A DNA stretch of 64,000 bases. Source: Halobacillus naozhouensis (GTDB lineage Bacteria > Bacillota > Bacilli > Bacillales > Halobacillaceae). The stretch lies in contig NZ_CP121671.1 of assembly GCF_029714185.1 (NCBI RefSeq), positions 1,922,001-1,986,000 of the forward strand, given 5' to 3'. A program made the position numbers and the translations under genes. Position 1 is the first letter of the stretch; each line of letters opens with the position of its first letter. Of this stretch, positions 1-8,453 are shown piece after piece. The notes beneath the pieces are model-generated. The model was given only the letters and a program-made list of their open reading frames with translations. It searched no databases and was not told the origin of the DNA.

Positions 1-330
1 GTAGTTGTTAACCGGGCTGTAGCGGATTGTTTAGATTTTACGAATTTAAGAACAATTCGAGATGTCATTTTTCAGGTACAAGGAGGAAATTATTCTTTTG
101 AAGCTGTTCAAAAGGGCAGTCTATTTTATAAAGGAGCGAGATCTGTTGAGAAAAGATTAGCAAGAAAGAATTTAAAGTTTTGGAGACAACACCCAGCGAA
201 ATATTCTCTTTGGTATTTCAATCCATATGCTCCATGTCCTCCAACATGGTACGGTCAACCTTTAACTGGTCGTTATAAAAATCATTGTTATTATGAACCA
301 GAAGCTGGAACTTGTGCCAGTGTTTATTGA
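1..330 (+). CDS. cwlJ: Spore cortex-lytic cell wall hydrolase CwlJ, 3' part
   Basis: The reading frame is open from the first base of the window and stops at TGA 328-330, giving the last 109 residues; the start lies upstream. The translation contains LRTIRDVIFQ, FEAVQKG, KYSLWYFNPYAPCP, WYGQP and HCYYEPEAGTC, which match the C-terminal half of CwlJ of the SleB/CwlJ hydrolase family. CwlJ sits in the spore coat and degrades cortex peptidoglycan during germination, in particular in response to Ca-dipicolinate. In B. subtilis it is not next to rqcH, so the neighbourhood differs here. A terminator follows. Recognition is by remembered similarity and is strong for the part that is visible. Confidence 0.9.
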   Translation, partial: VVVNRAVADCLDFTNLRTIRDVIFQVQGGNYSFEAVQKGSLFYKGARSVEKRLARKNLKFWRQHPAKYSLWYFNPYAPCPPTWYGQPLTGRYKNHCYYEPEAGTCASVY

Positions 331-599
331 GTTATTATATTTCTTCAGGAAAACAAGTTTATGAAATATTGTAATTAAACTCACTCAGATAGATTAGATT
401 TAATCATAAATGCTCGCTAACGGGAGCGTTAGTTTAACAGATGATGCGTAAGAAATTTCGATATTGAGGCTTCAAGCTAAGGGCACTTATGTGTAATCGA
501 TAGGTGTCTTTTTTGTTGGGAAAAGAATTGAGTTAATTGCATGGTTTTGAAATAATTGGTATTAAGCAATCGGGCAGGAATTGAACAATGGGCATAGTA
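331..599. other. Intergenic region after cwlJ
   Basis: No credible gene is visible between cwlJ and the rqcH terminator. The stretch holds a small perfect hairpin (CTAACG 417-422, loop GGAG, CGTTAG 427-432) and the terminator described separately. The first part of that hairpin can instead pair as GCTC 412-415 with GAGC 424-427, so two exclusive folds exist. Confidence 0.6.
482..514 (+). terminator. Rho-independent terminator, probably of cwlJ
   Basis: GGCACTTAT (482-490) pairs with ATAGGTGTC (500-508), nine pairs including two G-U, followed by six T. It lies about 150 bases after the cwlJ stop in the right orientation. Confidence 0.6.
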
Positions 600-632
600 G
601 GCCGCTTCTCAACTAATGGGAAGCGGCCTTTT
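600..632. terminator. Bidirectional-type terminator between cwlJ and rqcH
   Basis: GGCCGCTTC (600-608) pairs perfectly with GAAGCGGCC (620-628), followed by TTTT on the plus strand. It lies directly after the rqcH stop on the minus strand and so probably ends rqcH transcription, although the T-run is on the plus side. Confidence 0.7.
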
Positions 633-638
633 GACAAA

Positions 639-2345
639 CTATTGTTTCATTTTCCTGATCATCTCGATAGCTGGCGTTACATATAATGTCTGCTGGTGGT
701 CATAAGTGACAAAACCCGGTTTAGCACCAGAAGGTTTCTTCACATGTTTAATCAGAGTATAATCCACTGGAACAGAGGACGATTGACTAAACTTACTAAA
801 ATAAGCCGCAAGCTGTGCCGCTTCAAATAAGACGTCTTCCGTCGGTGCTTCGTCCTGAATAACCACATGAGAGCCAGGAATATCTTTCGCATGCAGCCAT
901 GTATCATGCTTGTTGGCCAGACGATTGGTAAGATACTCATTTTGTTTATTGTTGCGTCCGACATAAATGGCTGTGCCGTCACTAGCCGTAAACTGTTCAG
1001 GCTTTGGCTTTGAAGGTTTGTTCGTTTTCTTCCTGGAAGAACTTCTTTTTTTCATATAGCCCTGTTCTCTCAGCTCTTCTCTAATTTCATCAATATCCAC
1101 TTCCCGGGCAGATTCAACTTGCTGGATGAGTCGATCCAAATAGTCGATTTCTTCTTCAGCCTTGCCAATTTCTTTCTGAACAACTTGTTTCGATTTTTTT
1201 AGTTTTTGATAAGTTTGAAAGTAGCTTTGAGCGTTCTCGCTCGGCGATTTATTAGGGTTGAGCTCAATGGTACGTTCGCCTTGATCAGGATCGTAATAAT
1301 CAACAACGCTTGCGAATTCGTCTCCTTGCTTTACTAAATGCATGTGGGCGGTTAGCAGTTCGCCAACACGTTGGTAATCTTCAGCAGCTTCCGATTTTTT
1401 CAGTGTCGTTTCGTGTTTCTTAATTTTACGTTTGTTTTTATCGCGTTCATTTTTTAAAAATTTGTAGAGGTCGCCAGCTTGCTGTTTCACTCGGTCTCGT
1501 TCAGCTTTCCCGGAATAGTAGCGATCAAGCATAGCGCTGACTGTCGGAAAGGAAGTCCCGTCTTGTTTGAGGAAACTAAGCTGCAGGACGTAAAACTGTT
1601 CACGGTCCCCCGAATAAATAACAGGCTGATAGGTATTGTCCATGATTTGCTCGCGGATATGAGAATAGGCGTTTTTATAGGCTTCCGATCCCCCTAAGTG
1701 AGCACAATGAGCAATTTCTTTTGTTATCACAGGTGAAAAGCCCATGACTGTGTTAAGGATTTGTTTATCGATTTTTCCTGAATTAAAATCTAGTTTTTTA
1801 ACTAGTTCGTCTGCTTCTAGCTCCAGCGGATTTGTTTTCCCTTGTTCAGGTGGAAGTTTGTATGGCTGCCCCGGCATTACTGTACGGTGACGGTTTTGGG
1901 AAGGGGGCAAGTGTTTAATACTGTCTAAAATATGCCCTTGTTCGGTATCCACAAGTAAAATGTTCGAATGTTTCCCCATTACTTCGATGATCAGGGTCTT
2001 CATAGTCTCGTCACCAATTTCGTTCCGTGACCGGATTTGAAACTTAACGATTCGTTCCATACTCACTTGCTCGACCTTTTCAAGAAAGCCGCCGACTAGG
2101 TGCTTCCTCAGCAGCATACATAGCATTGGTGGTTCTTTCGGGTTGTGATACTGATCATTCGTCAAGTGAAACCGTGCATAGCTTGGATGTGCTGATAATA
2201 GTAGTGTATGGTTCGTTCGGTTCTTTCTAATAGTAAAAACTAATTCCGTTTCTGTTGGCTGATAAATTTTAACGATTCTTCCGGTCTTCACTTCCTCATT
2301 TATTTCGTGAGTGATTGCCCGGGTTACAATGCCGTCAAATGACAT
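639..2345 (-). CDS. rqcH: Ribosome quality control factor RqcH (NFACT family)
   Basis: This 568-residue protein has the full NFACT layout: NFACT-N at the start (FDGIVTRAITHEI), helix-hairpin-helix and coiled-coil middle (about 280-420), and NFACT-R near the end (VGRNNKQNEYLTNRLA, HDTWLHAKDIPGSHVVI). RqcH binds split 50S subunits carrying stalled peptidyl-tRNA and recruits tRNA-Ala to add C-terminal alanine tails that mark the peptide for degradation. The B. subtilis homologue is YloA; older annotation calls it fibronectin-binding protein. At the Asp97-Arg98 site known to matter for tRNA recruitment, this protein reads Glu97-Arg98. It is transcribed away from yicC, with a GAGAGGTGAT ribosome binding site. 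Confidence 0.93.
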   Translation of the reverse strand: MSFDGIVTRAITHEINEEVKTGRIVKIYQPTETELVFTIRKNRTNHTLLLSAHPSYARFHLTNDQYHNPKEPPMLCMLLRKHLVGGFLEKVEQVSMERIVKFQIRSRNEIGDETMKTLIIEVMGKHSNILLVDTEQGHILDSIKHLPPSQNRHRTVMPGQPYKLPPEQGKTNPLELEADELVKKLDFNSGKIDKQILNTVMGFSPVITKEIAHCAHLGGSEAYKNAYSHIREQIMDNTYQPVIYSGDREQFYVLQLSFLKQDGTSFPTVSAMLDRYYSGKAERDRVKQQAGDLYKFLKNERDKNKRKIKKHETTLKKSEAAEDYQRVGELLTAHMHLVKQGDEFASVVDYYDPDQGERTIELNPNKSPSENAQSYFQTYQKLKKSKQVVQKEIGKAEEEIDYLDRLIQQVESAREVDIDEIREELREQGYMKKRSSSRKKTNKPSKPKPEQFTASDGTAIYVGRNNKQNEYLTNRLANKHDTWLHAKDIPGSHVVIQDEAPTEDVLFEAAQLAAYFSKFSQSSSVPVDYTLIKHVKKPSGAKPGFVTYDHQQTLYVTPAIEMIRKMKQ

Positions 2346-2370
2346 AGTGCATCACCTCTCTACTTGTGCA

Positions 2371-2379
2371 AGTATAGCA
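2371..2379 (-). promoter_or_regulatory. Extended -10 promoter of rqcH
   Basis: On the minus strand the sequence reads TGC-TATACT, an extended -10 box, about 25 bases before the rqcH start codon. No good -35 box is visible at the usual distance, as is common for extended -10 promoters. Confidence 0.5.
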
Positions 2380-2522
2380 TGTTTTGCTAAGAAATCCCTA
2401 AGAACTCTGCCTGTTCAATAAGAAAGAATTCATGTAGTTTTAAGATACAATTTTGAGCGAACTGGACCTGAATGTGATCTTTCTTTCCGTGATGTCTAAC
2501 ATTAGCTTATTAGTGGGGAGAT

Positions 2523-2551
2523 TTGATAAACTGTAGAAAGAAACGTAAAAT
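2523..2551 (+). promoter_or_regulatory. Sigma-A promoter of yicC
   Basis: TTGATA (2523-2528), 17-base spacer, TAAAAT (2546-2551). It lies about 20 bases before the yicC start, so the 5' leader is short. Confidence 0.65.
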
Positions 2552-2573
2552 TAAACCTTGGGTGTGATAACAA

Positions 2574-3455
2574 GTGGTAAAAAGTATGACAGGATATGGA
2601 CGACACACTGTAGAATCCGCTGGTATGAGGCTGACTATTGAACTGAGAAGTGTCAATCATCGTTTTTTAGATATCTCCCCTAAAATACCGCGGAACTTTT
2701 TATTTCTTGAGGAGGCTATGAAACGTTACATCAAACAGAAGCTTAGTCGCGGTCGAGTGGATCTTTTTCTTACGGCAGAGGGAGAAGGTCTGCTGTATAA
2801 ACGGCTTGAAGCGGATGATGAGCTTCTTGATCAGTACATAACCAAGTTAAGTAACGTAAAGGACCAGTACAAGTTGACGGGGGACATCTCAATTGATACG
2901 GTAGCCGGGCTAGAGGGGATCTTTACAGTTCGAGAAACGGATCAACCCGTCGATCAAATCAAAGCGGAGCTTCTAAGCGTGCTCGATGCAGCGTGTGCTG
3001 AACTGATTGAAATGAGAAATCAGGAAGGCGAACGACTGGCTCAGGACCTTCTAAATAGGCTCCATTCTATGAAAGATACGGTGGCTGATATAGAAGCACG
3101 AAGGCCCGTGATTGTAGATGAATACAAGGCTAAAGTGTTATCAAGAATCGAGACATTTATCAATGAAGAGATTGCTTCTGAGGAGAGCAGGGTGCTGCAA
3201 GAAGTTGCTTTGCTCGCTGAAAGAGGTGATATAACGGAAGAGGTCACAAGACTATATTCGCATATTGACCAATTTCACAACACCCTTGAAAAACAGGAGC
3301 CAATTGGACGTACTCTCGATTTTATCGTTCAGGAAATGCACCGGGAGATTAATACGATTGGTTCAAAATCAAATGACAGTCAGTTGTCCAACAGTGTAGT
3401 GACATTGAAGAGTGAAGTAGAGAAAATGAAAGAACAAGTACAAAATATTGAATAA
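2574..3455 (+). CDS. yicC: YicC family endoribonuclease-like protein
   Basis: The 293-residue product begins with the family signature KSMTGYGR and ends with the DUF1732-type segment (GRTLDFIVQEMHREINTIGSK, then a Lys/Glu-rich tail). E. coli YicC has been described as an endoribonuclease acting in small-RNA decay; the B. subtilis homologue is YloC, whose exact substrate is not established. The start is a GTG with a weak ribosome binding site. It heads the group yicC-remA-gmk-rpoZ, the same order as in B. subtilis. Family assignment is firm; the in vivo role here is inferred. Confidence 0.92.
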   Translation: MVKSMTGYGRHTVESAGMRLTIELRSVNHRFLDISPKIPRNFLFLEEAMKRYIKQKLSRGRVDLFLTAEGEGLLYKRLEADDELLDQYITKLSNVKDQYKLTGDISIDTVAGLEGIFTVRETDQPVDQIKAELLSVLDAACAELIEMRNQEGERLAQDLLNRLHSMKDTVADIEARRPVIVDEYKAKVLSRIETFINEEIASEESRVLQEVALLAERGDITEEVTRLYSHIDQFHNTLEKQEPIGRTLDFIVQEMHREINTIGSKSNDSQLSNSVVTLKSEVEKMKEQVQNIE

Positions 3456-3458
3456 AGA

Positions 3459-3488
3459 TTGAGATTTGCTAGGTATTTTTCATATAAT
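3459..3488 (+). promoter_or_regulatory. Sigma-A promoter of remA
   Basis: TTGAGA (3459-3464), 18-base spacer and a perfect TATAAT (3483-3488) in the yicC-remA gap, leaving a leader of roughly 90 bases before remA. It suggests that remA-gmk-rpoZ can be transcribed separately from yicC. Confidence 0.7.
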
Positions 3489-3581
3489 AGAAGTAATACT
3501 CGTTTAATAACGTGGCCATTTTTTTTGGTGACGGTTAAGCGACCATTAGTAGATCTGTCTCGTTAGAAGGAGGAAACGTCG

Positions 3582-3845
3582 TTGAGTTTAAAGTTAATTA
3601 ATATCGGCTTTGGAAACGTGGTATCAGCTAATCGAATCATTTCTATTGTCTCACCAGAATCCGCGCCGATTAAACGTATTATAACCGTAGCAAGAGATAA
3701 TAATAAATTAGTAGATGCTACATACGGCAGAAGAACACGTGCCGTTATTATTACTGATAGCGATCATGTTGTGCTGTCGGCAGTGCAGCCAGAAACAGTT
3801 GGACAGCGTGTAATCAGTAATGATGAAATGTCAGATGAGAATTAG
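3582..3845 (+). CDS. remA: DNA-binding biofilm regulator RemA
   Basis: The 87-residue protein has the compact RemA/YlzA (DUF370) sequence, with LINIGFGNVVSANRIISIV at the N-terminus and the DATYGRRTRAVIITDSDHVVLS core. In B. subtilis RemA activates matrix (eps, tapA) and osmoprotection genes by binding DNA as a ring-shaped oligomer with wrapped repeats. The start is TTG, set by an AAGGAGGAAA ribosome binding site seven bases upstream. The short gap to gmk contains the gmk ribosome binding site, so the two are probably co-translated from one message. Confidence 0.93.
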   Translation: MSLKLINIGFGNVVSANRIISIVSPESAPIKRIITVARDNNKLVDATYGRRTRAVIITDSDHVVLSAVQPETVGQRVISNDEMSDEN

Positions 3846-3857
3846 GAGGGTCCAAAC

Positions 3858-4484
3858 GTGATAGATGAAAAAGGTATCTTATTTATTCTTTCTGGGCCTT
3901 CTGGTGTAGGGAAAGGAACGGTACGTAAAGCATTATTTGAACAATCGACCAACCTTCGTTATTCCATCTCCATGACAACGAGAAGGCCGAGAGAAGGCGA
4001 AGTGGATGGCGTTGATTATTTTTTTAAGTCACGAGCAGAATTTGAAAGGCTTATTGAACAGCGGCAATTAATTGAGCATGCTGAATATGTAGGGAATTAC
4101 TATGGAACTCCTAAGCAATACGTCGAAGATACCCTTAATGAAGGGAAAGATGTTTTCCTGGAAATTGAAGTACAAGGCGCCCTCAAAGTTAGAGAAAACT
4201 TTCCAGAAGGGGTATTCGTCTTTCTCATTCCCCCTTCCCTTGAAGAATTGAAGGATCGGATTGTAAACCGCGGTACAGAAACAGAAGATAAAGTGAAGAA
4301 TCGTCTGTTGGCGGCTAAAGAAGAAATTGAGATGATGGATGCTTATGATTACGTCGTGGTCAATGATCAAGTCGATCATGCTGTCAGTAAAATACAGTCG
4401 ATCGTAGCGAGTGAACATTGCAAGCGTGAGCGAGTATCACAACAATATAAAAAAGCACTGGAGGCTGATCAACATGATGCTTGA
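3858..4484 (+). CDS. gmk: Guanylate kinase
   Basis: The enzyme phosphorylates GMP to GDP with ATP. The 208-residue sequence shows the P-loop SGPSGVGKGTVR near residue 12, the GMP-binding segment TTRRPREGEVDGVDYFF, and EIEVQGALKVRE. The start is GTG with AGGAGGG upstream. Its last 11 bases overlap the start of rpoZ, a usual Bacillus arrangement that suggests coupled translation. Confidence 0.96.
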   Translation: MIDEKGILFILSGPSGVGKGTVRKALFEQSTNLRYSISMTTRRPREGEVDGVDYFFKSRAEFERLIEQRQLIEHAEYVGNYYGTPKQYVEDTLNEGKDVFLEIEVQGALKVRENFPEGVFVFLIPPSLEELKDRIVNRGTETEDKVKNRLLAAKEEIEMMDAYDYVVVNDQVDHAVSKIQSIVASEHCKRERVSQQYKKALEADQHDA

Positions 4485-4701
4485 GCCATCAATTGATTCA
4501 TTACAAGAGCAAATCAAATCAAAGTACACTCTCGTCACCTTATCTGCCCGGCGAGCGCGTGAACTGAAGCAGGGAAGCGCTCCAATGGTTGAAAATCCAA
4601 CTTCAAGCCAGCAGGTTGGCGTGGCGCTGGAAGAAATACAGGCTGGAAAACTCGATTATACTCATAGTGATCAGATTCAATCTAGAACGGAAACACTATA
4701 A
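4474..4701 (+). CDS. rpoZ: RNA polymerase omega subunit
   Basis: The product of 75 residues starts MMLEPSIDSL and contains the omega core YTLVTLSARRARELKQG. Omega helps fold and hold the beta-prime subunit. The start is either ATG 4474 or ATG 4477, just after a GGAGG site at 4460-4464; the longer open frame upstream lies inside gmk and is not used. A strong terminator follows, closing the transcription unit. Confidence 0.94.
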   Translation: MMLEPSIDSLQEQIKSKYTLVTLSARRARELKQGSAPMVENPTSSQQVGVALEEIQAGKLDYTHSDQIQSRTETL

Positions 4702-4710
4702 TTTTACTAC

Positions 4711-4745
4711 AAGCCGCGCTGACCCGAGAAGAGAGCGCGGCTTTT
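4711..4745 (+). terminator. Terminator after rpoZ
   Basis: AAGCCGCGCT (4711-4720) pairs perfectly with AGCGCGGCTT (4734-4743), followed by a short T-run. Confidence 0.85.
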
Positions 4746-4819
4746 CCTTATTGCATAGGATTTTTTTGACAATAGGATCCTGCCGAGGATGAGGTAAGGG
4801 TGAAAGGAAATGGTGAAAT

Positions 4820-6025
4820 ATGCTACAAGGGAAAAAGATCGTCTTAGGTGTTAGCGGGGGGATTGCTGCTTATAAAGCCGCAGATTTAACAAGTAAACTT
4901 GTTCAGGCAGGCGCTGAAGTACGGGTCATCATGACAGAAAGTGCCTTAAAGTTTGTCGGGGGCACGACCTTTCAGGCATTAAGTCGTCAGCCTGTCTACA
5001 CCGATACGTTCAAGGAACATGATTCCACACAAATTCAGCACATCGATGTGGCAGATTGGGCAGATTTGTTCCTAATTGCTCCTGCCACCGCCAATATAAT
5101 AGGAAAATTGGCTCATGGGATTGCTGATGATATGTTATCCACGACGTTGCTGGCTACAGAAGCCCCGGTTTATATAGCTCCAGCGATGAATGTACATATG
5201 TACAGCCACCCATCTGTCATCAGTAATTTAAAAAAACTTGATCAATGGGGGTTCCGGTTCATTGAGCCAGGAGAAGGCTATTTAGCTTGTGGTTATGTAG
5301 GCAAAGGAAGACTGGAAGAACCGCAAACGATTGTGTCAGTTCTTCAGCATCAGTCCACACAAAGCCTGTCCTTATCAGGAAAACGCGTACTCATAACAGC
5401 CGGTCCTACAAGAGAAAAAATTGATCCGGTGAGGTATTTTACGAATCCTTCCTCAGGAAAAATGGGATTTGCTCTGGCACGCCAGGCAGCAGCCCTGGGA
5501 GCAGACACTACGTTAATAGCAGGTCCTGTCGATCTGGATACACCAAGAGGAGTAAACAGAGTTGATGTAGTGACAGCGCAGGACATGTACGAACAGGTGC
5601 TTTCGCGTTATGACGCGAGTGACCTTGTTATTAAGTCGGCTGCCGTAGCTGATTACAGACCAAAGCAGGTTTTTGACCAAAAAATGAAAAAATCACCCGG
5701 TGACTATACGGTGGAGATGGAGCGGACGCACGATATTTTACAAGAACTTGGGGAACGCAAACGGCATCAATATTTGATCGGTTTTGCAGCAGAAACCCAG
5801 GATCTTGAATATTACGGTGAGCAAAAACTCGTTAAGAAGAACCTTGATGCTATCGTGATGAATAACATAGCTGAGCAAGGCTCTGGTTTTAGTACCGATA
5901 CAAACGCCTCTGTTTATTTAGCGAAAGACGGGAAGCGAGTTGACTGGCCGTTAATGTCGAAAGATGAGCTGGCCGCAAATATTTTACAAATGGCAAGCGA
6001 GGCACTTGTCGGTGAAGAGTCTTGA
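4820..6025 (+). CDS. coaBC: Bifunctional phosphopantothenoylcysteine decarboxylase / phosphopantothenate-cysteine ligase
   Basis: This 401-residue enzyme makes 4'-phosphopantetheine for coenzyme A in two steps. The N-terminal CoaC half is a flavoprotein decarboxylase: GVSGGIAAYKAADL, the active-site His in QHIDVADWAD, the PAMNVHM motif, and the substrate clamp with ACGYVGKGRL. The C-terminal CoaB half starts near residue 188 (RVLITAGPTREKIDPVRY, NPSSGKMG). The start ATG follows AAGGAAATGGTGA. Its stop overlaps the TTG start of priA. No convincing promoter was found, although TTGACA at 4767-4772 is present without a good -10 box. Confidence 0.95.
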   Translation: MLQGKKIVLGVSGGIAAYKAADLTSKLVQAGAEVRVIMTESALKFVGGTTFQALSRQPVYTDTFKEHDSTQIQHIDVADWADLFLIAPATANIIGKLAHGIADDMLSTTLLATEAPVYIAPAMNVHMYSHPSVISNLKKLDQWGFRFIEPGEGYLACGYVGKGRLEEPQTIVSVLQHQSTQSLSLSGKRVLITAGPTREKIDPVRYFTNPSSGKMGFALARQAAALGADTTLIAGPVDLDTPRGVNRVDVVTAQDMYEQVLSRYDASDLVIKSAAVADYRPKQVFDQKMKKSPGDYTVEMERTHDILQELGERKRHQYLIGFAAETQDLEYYGEQKLVKKNLDAIVMNNIAEQGSGFSTDTNASVYLAKDGKRVDWPLMSKDELAANILQMASEALVGEES

Positions 6026-8433
6026 ACATTGCCAGAGTAATTGTCGATGTTCCTTCGCAAAATACGAATCGCCCCTTTGATTATGGCATTCCCGAGCGAT
6101 TTTCAGGGGTTGTCCAGCCAGGTGTAAGGGTGATCATCCCATTTGGCCCGAGAAAGATTATGGGCTATGTCGTCTCGCTGACCGATCATAGCGATTTTGA
6201 TAAAGTCCGGGATATTGTCGATGTACTTGATTTGACTCCGATTTTAACGAAAGAGCTGCTTCAAATTGGAAAATGGTTGTCCAATCAAACGTTGAGTTAC
6301 TATATTTCCTGTTTGCAAGTAATGCTGCCTCAAGTGTTAAAAGCCAAATATCGAAAAGAATTGTGGATCACAACCGAGGAGGAGCTGCCTGAAGAACTGG
6401 AAAAAGTTTTTGCGGGCAGAGACGTGATTGATTATGAAGAGTTCCAGCAGTCAAATCTGAGTTACCAGAAGCTGAGGACGATGATTGAGGACGGATGGAT
6501 TGATGTCCATTATGAGGTGAAGAGCAGGGAAACGAAGCGGACTACGACGATGGTCGAACCGCAGAAAGATGCTATCGAGTTAGAAGAATCTTTAGTAGAT
6601 CTGTCTAAACAAGCCAATAAACAGCGCATTGTGATCCAATACTTTCTCGAACATGAGCAGCCTGTTCCGAAAAAGCAGCTGCTTCAGACACTGCATACAA
6701 CTGCGGCAACGATTAAACCCTTGATTGAGAAAGGCATCTTAAGAGAGTACAAGCAAGAGGTGCTGAGAGACCCGTATGGTCATAGAGAATTTGAAAGAAC
6801 CCAGCCCTTTACGTTAACAGAAGAACAGCAGGCTGCGATTGAACCTGTGCTTGCTTCGATTGAAGACAATTCACATGACGTTTTTCTATTGCACGGTGTC
6901 ACCGGCAGTGGAAAAACCGAAGTGTATCTGCAGTCGATTCAACAGGTCATTGACAGAGACCAGGAAGCGATTATGCTCGTTCCGGAAATTGCATTAACGC
7001 CGCAAATGGTAGAACGATTTAAAGGCAGGTTTGGCTCAAAAGTGGCCGTATTGCACAGTGCGTTATCGGCCGGTGAAAAATACGATGAATGGAGAAAGAT
7101 TCAGCGGCAGGAGGTCCAGGTCGTTGTCGGAGCTCGTTCTGCTATCTTTGCTCCGTTTACAAATATCGGCATTATTATTATTGACGAGGAGCACGAATCA
7201 AGCTATAAACAAGAGGATCGCACGAGGTATCATGCTCGTGATGTTGCTATTGAACGAGGGAAAATTCACACTTGTCCTGTTATGCTCGGCAGTGCAACCC
7301 CCGCTCTTGAAACGTATGCTCGAGCTGTTAAAGGCAATTACCAACTGCTCACTCTGTCTAAGCGGATGAATGATGCAATGATGCCGAAAGCTGAGCTGGT
7401 CGATATGAGAGAGGAGCTGCATGAGGGGAATCGGTCGATGTTCTCGAGGCAATTGAAAGAGAATATAGAAGATCGTATCGCCAAAGGAGAACAGATTGTT
7501 CTGTTTCTCAATCGCCGCGGATACGCAACTTTCGTTATGTGCCGCGATTGTGGTCATGTGAAAGAATGTCCCCATTGTGATATTGCGTTAACCTATCATA
7601 GAAGACAAGAAAGATTAAAATGCCATTATTGTTCACATGAAGAGCCAATGCCGGCGCAGTGTCCGGAGTGTGAAAGTAAAACGATTCGCTATTTTGGAAC
7701 CGGTACACAAAAAATAGAGGAAGCCTTGCAGCAGTTAATCCCTGAAGCCCGCGTCATTCGGATGGATGTGGATACAACGCGGCGTAAGGGGTCCCATGAG
7801 CGTCTCCTCCAGCAATTTGGAGAAAAAAAAGCGGATATTTTACTCGGAACGCAAATGATCGCGAAAGGGCTGGATTTTGCCAATGTGACACTTGTCGGTG
7901 TGCTCGCAGCTGATTCGCTGCTCAACCTGCCTGATTTTCGTGCATCTGAAAAAACGTTCCAACTATTAACACAAGTAAGTGGACGAGCAGGACGCCATCA
8001 ATTGCCGGGAGAAGTGATCATCCAGACTTATACCCCGGAACATTACAGCATTCAGCTGTCAAGCCAGTTTAACTATGAGGCCTTCTTCGCAGAAGAGATG
8101 AAATTAAGGAAGGCGTTTCACTACCCGCCTTATTATTTCCTGACACTGTTTACTGTATCTCATCCGAAGCAATTAAAGGTTCAGGAAGTCACCCAGAAAA
8201 TTGTTCAATTTATGGGGCAACGGCTGACTGAGGGTGCCGATGTATTAGGCCCGACCCCCTCTGCGTTAACCCGGATCAACGATAGATATCGCTACCAATG
8301 CATGGTAAAATACAAGAAGGAACCCGAGCAGCGGAAATTAGTGCAGCGTATCCTTCACTATTACGAAGATGAAATGAAGCAAGAAAACGGATTGCAGATC
8401 ACGGTAGATTTCCAGCCGTATCAGCTAATGTAA
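6022..8433 (+). CDS. priA: Primosomal replication restart helicase PriA
   Basis: PriA recognises stalled forks and reloads the replisome. The 803 residues match the usual Bacillus length. An N-terminal fork-binding domain is followed by the helicase core with Walker A GVTGSGKTEVYL, the DEEH box and GSATPALET, then the zinc-binding insert with paired cysteines (CRDCGHVKECPHC, CHYC, CPEC), and the helicase C-terminal motifs (GTQMIAKGLDF, QVSGRAGR). The start codon is TTG and overlaps the coaBC stop by four bases. The next gene is fmt, with no def in between, unlike B. subtilis. Confidence 0.96.
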   Translation: MNIARVIVDVPSQNTNRPFDYGIPERFSGVVQPGVRVIIPFGPRKIMGYVVSLTDHSDFDKVRDIVDVLDLTPILTKELLQIGKWLSNQTLSYYISCLQVMLPQVLKAKYRKELWITTEEELPEELEKVFAGRDVIDYEEFQQSNLSYQKLRTMIEDGWIDVHYEVKSRETKRTTTMVEPQKDAIELEESLVDLSKQANKQRIVIQYFLEHEQPVPKKQLLQTLHTTAATIKPLIEKGILREYKQEVLRDPYGHREFERTQPFTLTEEQQAAIEPVLASIEDNSHDVFLLHGVTGSGKTEVYLQSIQQVIDRDQEAIMLVPEIALTPQMVERFKGRFGSKVAVLHSALSAGEKYDEWRKIQRQEVQVVVGARSAIFAPFTNIGIIIIDEEHESSYKQEDRTRYHARDVAIERGKIHTCPVMLGSATPALETYARAVKGNYQLLTLSKRMNDAMMPKAELVDMREELHEGNRSMFSRQLKENIEDRIAKGEQIVLFLNRRGYATFVMCRDCGHVKECPHCDIALTYHRRQERLKCHYCSHEEPMPAQCPECESKTIRYFGTGTQKIEEALQQLIPEARVIRMDVDTTRRKGSHERLLQQFGEKKADILLGTQMIAKGLDFANVTLVGVLAADSLLNLPDFRASEKTFQLLTQVSGRAGRHQLPGEVIIQTYTPEHYSIQLSSQFNYEAFFAEEMKLRKAFHYPPYYFLTLFTVSHPKQLKVQEVTQKIVQFMGQRLTEGADVLGPTPSALTRINDRYRYQCMVKYKKEPEQRKLVQRILHYYEDEMKQENGLQITVDFQPYQLM

Positions 8434-8453
8434 GAAAGGAGCTCTTTCGCCAG

